Of a DNA stretch of 61,889 nt, positions 54,756 to 61,889 are shown piece after piece. The notes under the pieces were generated by a model. That model worked only from the letters and a program-made list of their open reading frames with translations, ran no database searches and was not told the DNA's origin. The position numbers and the translations under genes were made by a program. The number at the start of each line of letters is the position of its first letter. The stretch's first letter is position 1. Source of the stretch: Aquabacterium sp. (GTDB taxonomy: Bacteria > Pseudomonadota > Gammaproteobacteria > Burkholderiales > Burkholderiaceae_C); NCBI RefSeq assembly GCF_016234775.1, contig NZ_JACRAH010000045.1, forward strand, positions 1 to 61,889, given 5' to 3'.

Positions 54756-54998
54756 ATGGCTATCGGAACAGTCAAGTGGTTCAGCGACGTCAAAGGCTAC
54801 GGCTTCATCGCCACGCCGGAGGTCGATGCCGATGTGTTTGTGCACTTCTCATCCATTTCGATGGATGGGTTCAGAACACTCAATCCAAACGATGAAGTGA
54901 GCTTCGAGCTCGTGCGTGCGGACAAGGGGTACCTAGCTCAGCAAGTCAGGTCAGCTTGCGCCAGCTCGGCGACGGCACCGGAAGTCGGCGCGGCATAA
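54756..54998 (+). CDS. Cold-shock domain protein (CspA family)
   Basis: RNA-binding cold-shock protein of 80 residues. RNP1 is KGYGFI and RNP2 is VFVHFS, in the usual order after GTVKWF. It is 10-12 residues longer than a standard CspA owing to a Cys/Ala-rich tail. GGGAG at 54745-54749 favours the ATG at 54756 over one at 54744. It is divergent from vgrG, with 162 bases between the start codons. Confidence 0.93.
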   Translation: MAIGTVKWFSDVKGYGFIATPEVDADVFVHFSSISMDGFRTLNPNDEVSFELVRADKGYLAQQVRSACASSATAPEVGAA

Positions 54999-55003
54999 AA
55001 AAG

Positions 55004-55028
55004 GCTCGCTGACATTAAGCCAGCGAGC
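55004..55028 (-). terminator. Hairpin after the cold-shock gene
   Basis: GCTCGCTG (55004-55011) pairs with CAGCGAGC (55021-55028). An A run precedes it on the + strand, so on the minus strand the hairpin is followed by T residues. It may end transcripts in both directions; no minus-strand gene is known to need it. Confidence 0.45.
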
Positions 55029-55227
55029 GCGAAGCGCAACGCTGTCAACACGGTGCGCACCGGCTCAGGGAGGAAAAGCCGGGCCCGAGGTACGAACCTA
55101 CTGGGCGATTTGCATCATAAGTGCAGATCTCCTGGGTCAAACCATCCGTTTACACGGAACAACCTGCCGTTTGTAACGCAGGCCTGTCGTTGTTGCAGGC
55201 TTGGTCAAATCAACTAGGGAACCTGAA

Positions 55228-55815
55228 ATGCTTCAACTGTTCAATCCACGATTGATCCTCGCCACTTCTTTGACGGTAGCGCTCAGTGGTTGTCTGATTC
55301 CTGAAAAGTTCACTGCGAAGGTGGACATCAAGCCGGATGCTTCGTATCGATATCAGTACCAAGGCACGGCCGTGCACATGTTGGCAGCCATGCAAATTCA
55401 AAAGGCCGGGCATCTGACCGCCAAGGATGAGGCACAGCTGAAAGCTGATGCAGACAAGGCAACAAAAGCCGATGGCGTCAAGAAGCTGACATATCAAGGC
55501 GCAGGTCAGTACGAGGTGAATGTCGATCGCGATGTGGCCCCTGGCCAGCGGTCACCCGTCCTCAACATTGTGTCGCTGGTCAAGGGTAAGGATGACGCCT
55601 ACACCTTGACTGCCTCAGAGCTCAAACCCAAAGATCGCGATGGCTTGATGGGCCTTGGCATCAAGGTAGACGGTACCGTTGAAGTGACGCTGCCGCCCAA
55701 TGCCAAGGTGATCAGTCAAAACGCCACCAGCACGCCAGGCGTTTTTTCTAAGGCATACGGTTGGAAAGTCAACGGTTATGACGCCAGACCCGTTTTGACT
55801 TTCAAACTCAATTAA
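55228..55815 (+). CDS. Hypothetical lipoprotein
   Basis: Protein of 195 residues with a lipoprotein signal (ATSLTVALSGC, lipobox LSGC). The mature part is polar and beta-rich without a recognised domain. It should be anchored to the inner or outer membrane. The ATG at 55228 has AGGGA about 8 bases upstream. A second lipoprotein gene follows after 21 bases. The 200 bases before it hold no gene. Confidence 0.75.
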   Translation: MLQLFNPRLILATSLTVALSGCLIPEKFTAKVDIKPDASYRYQYQGTAVHMLAAMQIQKAGHLTAKDEAQLKADADKATKADGVKKLTYQGAGQYEVNVDRDVAPGQRSPVLNIVSLVKGKDDAYTLTASELKPKDRDGLMGLGIKVDGTVEVTLPPNAKVISQNATSTPGVFSKAYGWKVNGYDARPVLTFKLN

Positions 55816-55836
55816 TCAGGACAGCTGGATAGGCTC

Positions 55837-56211
55837 ATGAAATTCACCGTTTTCCGCATCGGCATCATCACGTCATTTGCCGCATTTGCAGGCTGCGCAT
55901 CTGTTGCCGTGAGCAATGACGCGATTGAGCAAAACACTGCATTCACGCTCGGCGTACCAAAAGGCTCGTTCACGATTTCTGATCGTGTCGATGATGGCGT
56001 CAAGTCCACATACGTGGCAAAGACGAACACGGGTAAGCAGTACAACTGCTATGTGACTGGCGCGATCGGCATAACTGGACGGGTTGTGTCAGATGCCATT
56101 TGCCAGCCAATCGCGACCAACAAGTCCTCGACTACGAGGGTGTCACCTGCAGCATCCAGTCAGAGTAACGCGACCTGCAACGCGCTACTAAAGGCAGCAG
56201 GCAAGTGTTAA
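55837..56211 (+). CDS. Hypothetical small lipoprotein
   Basis: Protein of 124 residues with a lipobox (AAFAGC) at the end of its signal peptide. Four further Cys residues in the mature part (two in the middle, two at the C-terminus) could form disulfides. No family is recognised. It is in the same direction and close to the preceding lipoprotein gene. Confidence 0.72.
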   Translation: MKFTVFRIGIITSFAAFAGCASVAVSNDAIEQNTAFTLGVPKGSFTISDRVDDGVKSTYVAKTNTGKQYNCYVTGAIGITGRVVSDAICQPIATNKSSTTRVSPAASSQSNATCNALLKAAGKC

Positions 56212-56267
56212 CGTGATTGAACGTGAGAGCAATCAATACCAATCATTCGAATACAGCTTCAGTGACC

Positions 56268-57170
56268 ATGACTGGTGCCGCATCCAAGCTCAAGTCTTCA
56301 AGACGTCGAACGATGCGGGAGGCCGCGAAAGAGCGTCCTGCGAAGGTTTTTAATCAAATCACCAGTCACAACTCAGATTCGGTTGAGATCCTTTCCGTGG
56401 TGGATCCAAATTACAAAGAACCACACGTTCTGCTGCTCACCACGAGCCGCCAAGAAACGCTTCAAAGGGTCCAAGATCAGATTTATAGATCTGGGAAGAT
56501 CGACATCAGAGCGGATTACCTGATGGGTCCACTAGAAGACCGAATTGGTGGTTTGGTCTGCGATATGGGTGGGGCGGATGGTTATAGACACTCGCTGCGC
56601 ATTTCCAATGGCGACATCATGGTTCGTATGGCTGAGCTGAGGGGGCTCAAGATTTCGTCGTTCATGCTCAACAGAGTTGTTCGTTGGGCCAAATGCTTTG
56701 AAGCAGACAGAACCATCAGACCATTCAAGCTTGTTCACCAGGACGGCGTTGACCCGGCCAACCGATCTGCGCGCAACAAGCTATACCGAAAATTCGGAAT
56801 GCGGCTGATCTTTACTGATCCTGTCTTGGAAACGGAAGGCTATTCAGATCCAACTTTGACTGTTGACGACCTAATTGAATTTAGCGACAGGGAATGGCCA
56901 ACTGTCAGCGCAACCACCTACCCGTATGCATTCAGAGCACTAAGTCATGAGCGCCACAAGATCAAGGACCGCTTGACCTACAACACTCGACGTATGTTGA
57001 GGTACAAAAGAGAGAATGACAGATTCGACCTTAAGGTGGGGAAAGTCATGCGAGCTCTCCGCATACTCGTCAACTGGCCGCTGCTGCTGCTGGTCGCTTT
57101 CCTTGCGTATGGCCTTGGCTCAAGCCAGTTGGGGACCTACTTGGATGCAATCAAGCAATTTCTCTCGTGA
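56268..57170 (+). CDS. GNAT-like protein with C-terminal membrane helix
   Basis: Protein of about 300 residues. The centre contains NRSARNKLYRKFGMRLIF, which resembles the pantetheine-binding and dimer region of GNAT acetyltransferases, after a region with alternating strands and helices. One membrane helix lies at the C-terminus (LLLLVAFLAYGLGSSQLG), so the enzyme part would face the cytoplasm. The start is uncertain: ATG at 56268, with GTG or TTG codons upstream to 56217. No acetyl-CoA P-loop (R/QxxGxG/A) was seen clearly, so activity is doubtful. Confidence 0.55.
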   Translation: MTGAASKLKSSRRRTMREAAKERPAKVFNQITSHNSDSVEILSVVDPNYKEPHVLLLTTSRQETLQRVQDQIYRSGKIDIRADYLMGPLEDRIGGLVCDMGGADGYRHSLRISNGDIMVRMAELRGLKISSFMLNRVVRWAKCFEADRTIRPFKLVHQDGVDPANRSARNKLYRKFGMRLIFTDPVLETEGYSDPTLTVDDLIEFSDREWPTVSATTYPYAFRALSHERHKIKDRLTYNTRRMLRYKRENDRFDLKVGKVMRALRILVNWPLLLLVAFLAYGLGSSQLGTYLDAIKQFLS

Positions 57171-57390
57171 TCAGTTGCGGATGATCAGCTCGATCTACTC
57201 GTTTCTCGGACGAGAAACGGAGTTCTCTCTCAATCTGCAAATTCCCGTAGGCCATCAGAGCAACGCCGACCAAGGCAGCAGCAGCAACGCTGGACACTAA
57301 CGACCATCGATACGGATGCCTGTTGCCCCCAGACTTGAAACGTCTGCTGAAGCGACAGCTGCCGATCGACCTCCAGTGTGCATAGTTCAC
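57151..57390 (-). CDS. Possible small membrane protein
   Basis: Frame of 79 residues with a basic N-terminus and one membrane-helix-like stretch (SLVSSVAAAALVGVALMAYG). It overlaps the end of the convergent GNAT-like gene by 20 bases. No homologue is recognised. It may be a chance frame. Confidence 0.3.
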   Translation of the reverse strand: MNYAHWRSIGSCRFSRRFKSGGNRHPYRWSLVSSVAAAALVGVALMAYGNLQIERELRFSSEKRVDRADHPQLITREIA

Positions 57391-57775
57391 TACGGCATCA
57401 ACTCGATTGGCGCCGCGCTCGCCTGACTGTTCGGCGCCGAATGACTCCTATGCTGTCGAAAGGTGGCATTACTCTCCAAATCGCGAATGACTCATCCCGC
57501 TGCGAAGTGGCCGTCCGTGCAGTAAGGTCAGCATAAGGCTGGAATGAGACACTCGCGCTCGACTGCCGAGTGTCTCCGTCGTTCATGACCGGCCATTCGG
57601 TAGGCAGCCGCACCAATGGCCGCTTCGCTGCCGAGACAGGCCAACTCGTGATGAGTTGTACGAGCCCCATGCGCTCAGGCAACTGGTAGCTCGTGTAGGC
57701 GTTTTTGTCATCTGAGCGCGCTGGTTAGTCGCCTCCCGGGAGACAATCGACATTCCGAACGACCCAAGCGAGCGG
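57171..57775. repeat. Gene-poor spacer with degenerate repeat, copy 3
   Basis: About 600 bases. CGCTGCGAAG at 57499-57508 continues as TGGCCGTCCG. Near 57612-57640 an inverted, imperfect copy is seen (AATGGCCGCTTCGCTG). Apart from the doubtful frame at 57151-57390 there is no gene. Confidence 0.5.
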
Positions 57776-60229
57776 ATGACAGATCAGCAGACCCGGAACA
57801 ACCACTATGTCCCGAAGTGGTACCAGCACGGCTTCATTGCTCCGAGCCAGTCTCATCTCTTCTATCTCAACCTCGATCCGGACTTAAAGACGCTGCCCGA
57901 TGGCCGGCAAGTACCGCGCCGGGCGCTGCACATGTGAGGCCCTGTGAACTGTTTTGTGGAGTACGACCTGTACACCACGAAGTTCGGTGCAACCATCAAC
58001 GACGACATTGAGAAGCGCCTTTTCGGTGCCCTTGATGACAAAGGCTCCCAAGCTGTGCGGGCCTTTGTGCGCGGTGACCCCTCGGAAGTGCACGAGTCGT
58101 TCCAAGACTTCTTCACATACCTCGCCGCTCAGAAACTGCGCACTCCCAAGGGACTTGATTGGATTCGCTCGTGCTACGGGCCGCTGGACCAAATCGATTT
58201 GATGGTGGAGATGCAGGCGCTGAGGACGATGCACTGCACGATGTGGGCCGAGGGCGTTCGGGAAATCGTCTCTGCGGCTGACTCGGACGTGAAATTCATC
58301 GTTACTGACCACCCGGTGACGGTCTACAACCCGCAACTTGATCTCACGGCCCAGGCCTGCACTTATCCGCAGGACCCTATGGTTGCGTCGCTAGGCACGC
58401 AGACGGTGTTCGCACTGGACGCTGACACCTGCATGATCTTCACGCATCTGGAATACGCGAAGGAATCGAGCCGGCATGACCTCACCCGCCTGCGCACGAA
58501 CGCGCGACACCACGGTATGGGCATGACGCGGACGGACTCTTTCATCCGTGATCGCCGACTAAGCCGCGACGAAGTAATCGCGATCAACTATCTTCTCAAG
58601 TCACGTGTAAAGCGATACATCGCGGCGGCAAAAATGGATTGGCTCTATCCGGAGCGGCACTTTAACGGCTCCTGGGCTGAGATTGCCAAAGTGCTGTTGC
58701 CCAAGAACGATCTGTGGCGATTCGGCGGGGAGATCTACGTCGGCTACCGGGACGGCACGTCCGGCTATTGGGACGAGCACGGCCGCACGTCCAAGGCTCA
58801 TAAGTTCCTGCCCCGCGATTCGCCGCGCAAGAATGTCGCCGCCAATGACTTTTGCGGCTGCGGAAGCGCCTACGCCTTTAAGGACTGCTGCCAATCGTTG
58901 CCGGCGGCCGAACGGCCGCCTTGGGATGTCTACGGACTGCGCGAGCGTAACCTGATGTTCTGCAATGCCGTGCAGGACATACTCAACCTCCGCGACGGGG
59001 CCTCTTGGGAAGACGTTCGCAGGACATTAAGCGACGCTCAAGTCGAGCGAATCCACAGCGCCTTCGCTGCGCTGTGGCCTGAGGACACAGACCTAGCGTC
59101 GCTACTTCCTCGGCCACATCCCAAGAAGTTGCGCACGGTATTTGCCGGCATCGCAGATCCGCGCACGGTGGACGCGACCGTCCTTGGCTGGCTGCCGTAC
59201 GTCGATGAAGTCGTGGTGGTGAACCCCTTCGTCCTGGGCACCCGAATGAAGCCCGAGTTCAGCCCCATCGACTCGCCGGCCGCCCACAAGATGCAGACAC
59301 TCAAGAACGTCATACTGCTTCTGAAGCTGGAGCCGTTCATCCGTGCAGGACTGGTCCATCTTGTTCCTGATCCATGCGAGGTCTGCGCGCCTCTCGGACA
59401 GCTCGTCCGGGATGTAATCACGGACCGCACTGCAGGCTGGAAGCCGCCCACGGGCGGGCTGCACCGCCTGCTGAAGCTCGGAGAGGAAGAGCACCGGCGC
59501 TTCATGGGCATGTTGCCCGAAGACTCACTGCGTCGCTACGTCGCCAAGCATATGCCGCAGCCCGACACCGAGGTGACGGACCAGATCATTGCTTACATCA
59601 GGCGGCAGACTGAGGCCGATCCGTATGCATTGCTGCAGGCGCTCCCCGTGGGCGAGGCTGGTGCGCAGTTCCAGATATACAAGGGCCTGAACCTGGAATC
59701 AGCGCTTTACCTGGCCACACTTACTGGCTCAGTGATTCACGTCGACACCGACACCCACTGGGAGCAACTCCTCATGGATGCGCAACCCGCCGGTGCGGCG
59801 TCGCAACGCGAATGGGACCCCGTACGGCAAGCACTGACCGAGATCACCTTCCCAGTAGATCTCGATTCGCAGCGGCTCGCTCTGCGGCTCTCTGGAGGAG
59901 ACGTGCCCCCCGTGCGCACCTTGCTGCTCCGCCTTGGCGCCGCTGTCGCTGAGTCCGGGACTGGGTCAGCGCCCCATGTGCTCGCCAAGCAATTGCGCCA
60001 GGCTCGCGCGAAGGTGGAACGCACGGCGATACCGATCGGCGACAGCCAAATGCTCGAGGTGTGGCTGGACCTGCACGTACCGCCGACGGGCTTTGGCCGG
60101 CTCGAGGTGCAGCGGTTGCTCGTGATGTTCGCCGGTGCAACGGGGCCACGCACTGTGCCCTACGCGCTACGACTTTTGTTCGATGAGCCAGCGAACGGGC
60201 GCGACGATGCTTCGGACCCTGACGTTTAA
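57776..60229 (+). pseudogene. DUF4238 / SEC-C protein interrupted by one in-frame TGA
   Basis: A frame of 817 codons if one TGA at 57935-57937 is ignored. The part before it (NNHYVPKWYQHGFIAPSQSH) is the typical start of DUF4238. The part after it continues the same family (CFVEYDLYTTKFGATINDDI), so the stop breaks a once continuous domain. A zinc-binding SEC-C motif, CGCGSAYAFKDCC, lies at about residue 361-373. The C-terminal 440 residues are unrecognised. A GTG at 57944 could restart translation and give 761 residues lacking the DUF4238 N-terminus. DUF4238 proteins occur in defence and mobile regions; function is unknown. Confidence 0.75.
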
Positions 60230-60654
60230 GCGTCGATGGGTGACTCTGCCACCGGTATGGCTCGCGATGCCGTCGTTCAAACACCTCGAGGCGCCAAAAC
60301 CAGTGACCGCTTTCTGGCGGTGACTGTCACGTTGCCCATTGAGCACGACTGACGCCAACCGCTGCGAAGCCATCTGTCGGGGCTTCAGCAACTGACTGCC
60401 TGCGGTCACTCACCAACGACTGCACTGGGATACCACAGTGCTGGACAATTAGTCCAATCGGCTGCATGCCGCGCAGCCTTTCGTCCGCGAACATGGGGGT
60501 AGCCCACGAGTCCTTATACGTTGCGGATCTTGCTACCCCCGTAGTTCGACTTCCATCGAGCTTTACTACAGCTCAACCGCTCACAGCTCGCCGTGTGGTT
60601 GGCTTAAGAGGCACGGCGCCTTCGAGGCGCGGTGAGGCTGAAGTCGCTAGCCCA
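60230..60654. repeat. Gene-poor spacer with degenerate repeat, copy 4
   Basis: About 425 bases with no credible gene. CGCTGCGAAG occurs at 60360-60369, then GACTGCCTGCGGTCACTCAC near 60393-60412, close to the version at 39787-39803. Confidence 0.5.
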
Positions 60655-61077
60655 TTACTTGTAGAGTGAAAAGCGCTTGGTTAGCGGCTTGAGTTCATCC
60701 GAGGCGCCGAACACTGCAACGGCCAAGTATTCCAGCGTCGTCGGGTCGGCAGAGAGCGTGGCCTGCTGCTGCTCTTTCGCGGACGTGCCGAGCATCGTGT
60801 GGACGAAGACGTTCACCGGAAGAGCTTCGCGGAGAGCGTCTTGATGCAGTCGAGCTAGGTGGTTGGTGTTATCGCTGCGCAGCACGATAACTGGCGCCTT
60901 GGAAATTTCGCTCTTCCACCCCGCCCCGCTCGGGTAAGGAAGAAACTCGATGCCCTTGCCCAAGGTCAGGCTGGCAACAAGTCCTGCTACGGCGTGGCAC
61001 ATTGCGTTCATCGCGCGTCCCGCCTCCAGTTGCCGGTTCACAACGAGGATGAGCTTGAAGGAATTGTCCGAGTACAT
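60655..61077 (-). CDS. DUF2000 family protein
   Basis: Protein of 140 residues matching DUF2000 (peptidyl-tRNA hydrolase II-like fold). Recognisable is the start FKLILVVNRQLEAGRAMNAM, then the helix CHAVAGLVA and the strand PVIVLRSD. Function of the family is unknown. The ATG at 61077 has AAGGAG 6 bases upstream, a strong site. It follows the desaturase-like gene by 38 bases and is probably co-transcribed. Confidence 0.85.
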   Translation of the reverse strand: MYSDNSFKLILVVNRQLEAGRAMNAMCHAVAGLVASLTLGKGIEFLPYPSGAGWKSEISKAPVIVLRSDNTNHLARLHQDALREALPVNVFVHTMLGTSAKEQQQATLSADPTTLEYLAVAVFGASDELKPLTKRFSLYK

Positions 61078-61115
61078 ATCGATCTCCTTGATTGTGCGGA
61101 TGAACTTGACGCCCG

Positions 61116-61748
61116 TCACGCGGCCTGGGGACCCAGGGCGTAGACGTGGCGAAAGACAGCATTGAGGGCGCCGATCAAGCCCCAGTTCTCGCGGGAGCGG
61201 TGCACCGTTTGCTCGTCCTCGGGCAGATAGAGCGCCAAGGCCCAACTCTTTTCGGCCGGAAAACGATGGTGACGGTCATGTACAACCAATTCGCCGACGA
61301 GGATGGCGATGCGTGCTGGGATGTCGATGAGCACGACGATCAGCGCCCACAGCACCAGCCGCGCAGCGAAGCGGGCTAAGCCATTACCGTTGCGTTGAGG
61401 CATCGCGGTCAAGCAGTAGCGGGCTTGTGACAGGCGAGCATGGCGTTCGGGCGAGGTCTCGCCTTCGATGAAGGGCGCACCCCAGTAGTGCTCGCTGGTG
61501 AACTGGATCAGGGCGGAAATCTGATACAGCACCGTAAGTGGGAACACAAGCAGCACGAGAACCGGGATCCAGACGTGGAGCGCCGTCGCCATCGTGACTC
61601 CCGTAGACAGCCACATTACTGTCATCACACGGCGATAGAGGTTCGCGGACGCGAAGTTGGACCTCGCACGGGCCGCCAGAAAGGTTGTATGAAAGCGCGG
61701 GCTAAAGCACGTCGTGATCAGCCAGATCCAGCATTGCTGCACCGTCAT
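61116..61748 (-). CDS. Membrane desaturase-like protein, 5' part lost to an IS element
   Basis: About 210 codons encoding a multi-helix membrane protein. SEHYWG and a C-terminal HDRHHRFP, an HxxHH iron box, resemble the last part of membrane fatty-acid desaturases or hydroxylases. Full enzymes have further His boxes upstream that are not seen here. The frame runs on into the IS element to the right, and the first ATG of the native part at 61748 is only about 10 bases from the IS end. The gene is therefore probably a 3' remnant. Confidence 0.55.
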   Translation of the reverse strand: MTVQQCWIWLITTCFSPRFHTTFLAARARSNFASANLYRRVMTVMWLSTGVTMATALHVWIPVLVLLVFPLTVLYQISALIQFTSEHYWGAPFIEGETSPERHARLSQARYCLTAMPQRNGNGLARFAARLVLWALIVVLIDIPARIAILVGELVVHDRHHRFPAEKSWALALYLPEDEQTVHRSRENWGLIGALNAVFRHVYALGPQAA

Positions 61749-61755
61749 ACTGAGG

Positions 61756-61889
61756 TTGCCCCCGGAAAGTGGAGTTCTTAGCTCATGACCACAATGCTGG
61801 AAAGGAGCGACGAAATGGTCGATAAGCAGGTACGGGGCAAGTACACCCTGGAGTACAAACTGGAGGCGGTTCGGCAAGTCAAGGCCGGG
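61756..61889 (+). mobile_element. Left end of an IS3-family element
   Basis: A TGCCCCCGGAAAGTGGAG-type end begins near 61757, followed by the transposase orfA start. The element continues beyond the window, so its right end, inverted repeat and target duplication cannot be seen. It marks the break in the desaturase-like gene. Confidence 0.7.
61815..61889 (+). CDS. IS3-family transposase OrfA (start only)
   Basis: The first 25 codons of an OrfA-type helix-turn-helix protein (VRGKYTLEYKLEAVRQVKAG), the usual opening of IS3-family transposases. GGAG at 61804-61807 favours the ATG at 61815; one at 61785 is in frame. The rest lies outside the window. Confidence 0.8.
   Translation, partial: MVDKQVRGKYTLEYKLEAVRQVKAG

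Noticed and set aside
55029..55227. Possible riboswitch or small RNA between the cold-shock gene and the lipoprotein
   Set aside because: Some GC-rich stem-forming stretches exist, but I could not match any known riboswitch core, and no promoter or terminator pair frames an RNA gene.
57935..57937. In-frame TGA as a selenocysteine codon
   Set aside because: No SECIS-like hairpin is evident just downstream, and neither DUF4238 nor SEC-C proteins are known selenoproteins. A nonsense mutation or restart is simpler.
33317..61889. CRISPR array or cas genes in the defence region
   Set aside because: No regularly spaced direct repeats were seen, and no Cas motif was found among the translations.

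Overview
The window reads as a GC-rich chromosome segment of a betaproteobacterium, most likely order Burkholderiales. The support is the set of housekeeping genes (long HrpA with DUF3418 tail, CysB-type regulator, LptF/LptG pair divergent from PepA, HolC, FimV-like protein, LivJ-type binding protein). No species can be named from the sequence alone.

Positions 1-32944 are mostly core genome. They hold hrpA (5' end missing), an AraC regulator divergent from a catabolic operon (two overlapping acyl-CoA dehydrogenases plus an acetoacetate-decarboxylase-family protein), tRNA-Pro, then a copper-themed stretch. That stretch contains an 1888-residue secreted protein joining a galactose-oxidase-type copper radical oxidase to Ig/PA14/discoidin/PKD modules, a YVTN-type propeller, a di-heme cytochrome region and a jacalin-like lectin. 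A membrane-anchored cytochrome c and a Tat-exported SCO copper chaperone follow in overlapping frames. A short distance downstream is a cueR-copZ / copA locus with two CueR-type operators. After tRNA-Arg come an enoyl-CoA hydratase, a FimV-like protein, cysB-like and cbiX-like genes, lptG-lptF, pepA (with a lysine/alanine-rich tail), holC, a binding protein and tRNA-Ser.

Positions 33317-48033 form a defence island directly after tRNA-Ser. It contains a minus-strand cluster of four genes: a HEPN protein, a predicted PD-(D/E)xK-like protein, a VPA1262/PLD-like protein and an unrecognised helical protein. Next come a 1703-residue Avs-like STAND NTPase with an N-terminal Cap4/DUF4297-type nuclease, and a PtuA-PtuB (Septu) pair. 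I do not recognise the four-gene cluster as a named system. It and the copper-oxidase fusion are the two best candidates for something undescribed.

Positions 48088-54593 are an orphan type VI secretion module: VgrG, a membrane-helix effector-like protein, an AHH-type HNH nuclease, a DUF1629/Imm11-like immunity protein, a partial second copy of that immunity gene, and an AP2-like protein. A cold-shock protein is divergent from it. The right end (55228-61889) carries two lipoproteins, a GNAT-like protein with a membrane tail, a DUF4238/SEC-C gene interrupted by one in-frame TGA, a DUF2000 gene, a desaturase-like gene cut by an IS3-family element, and gene-poor spacers that share a short degenerate repeat.
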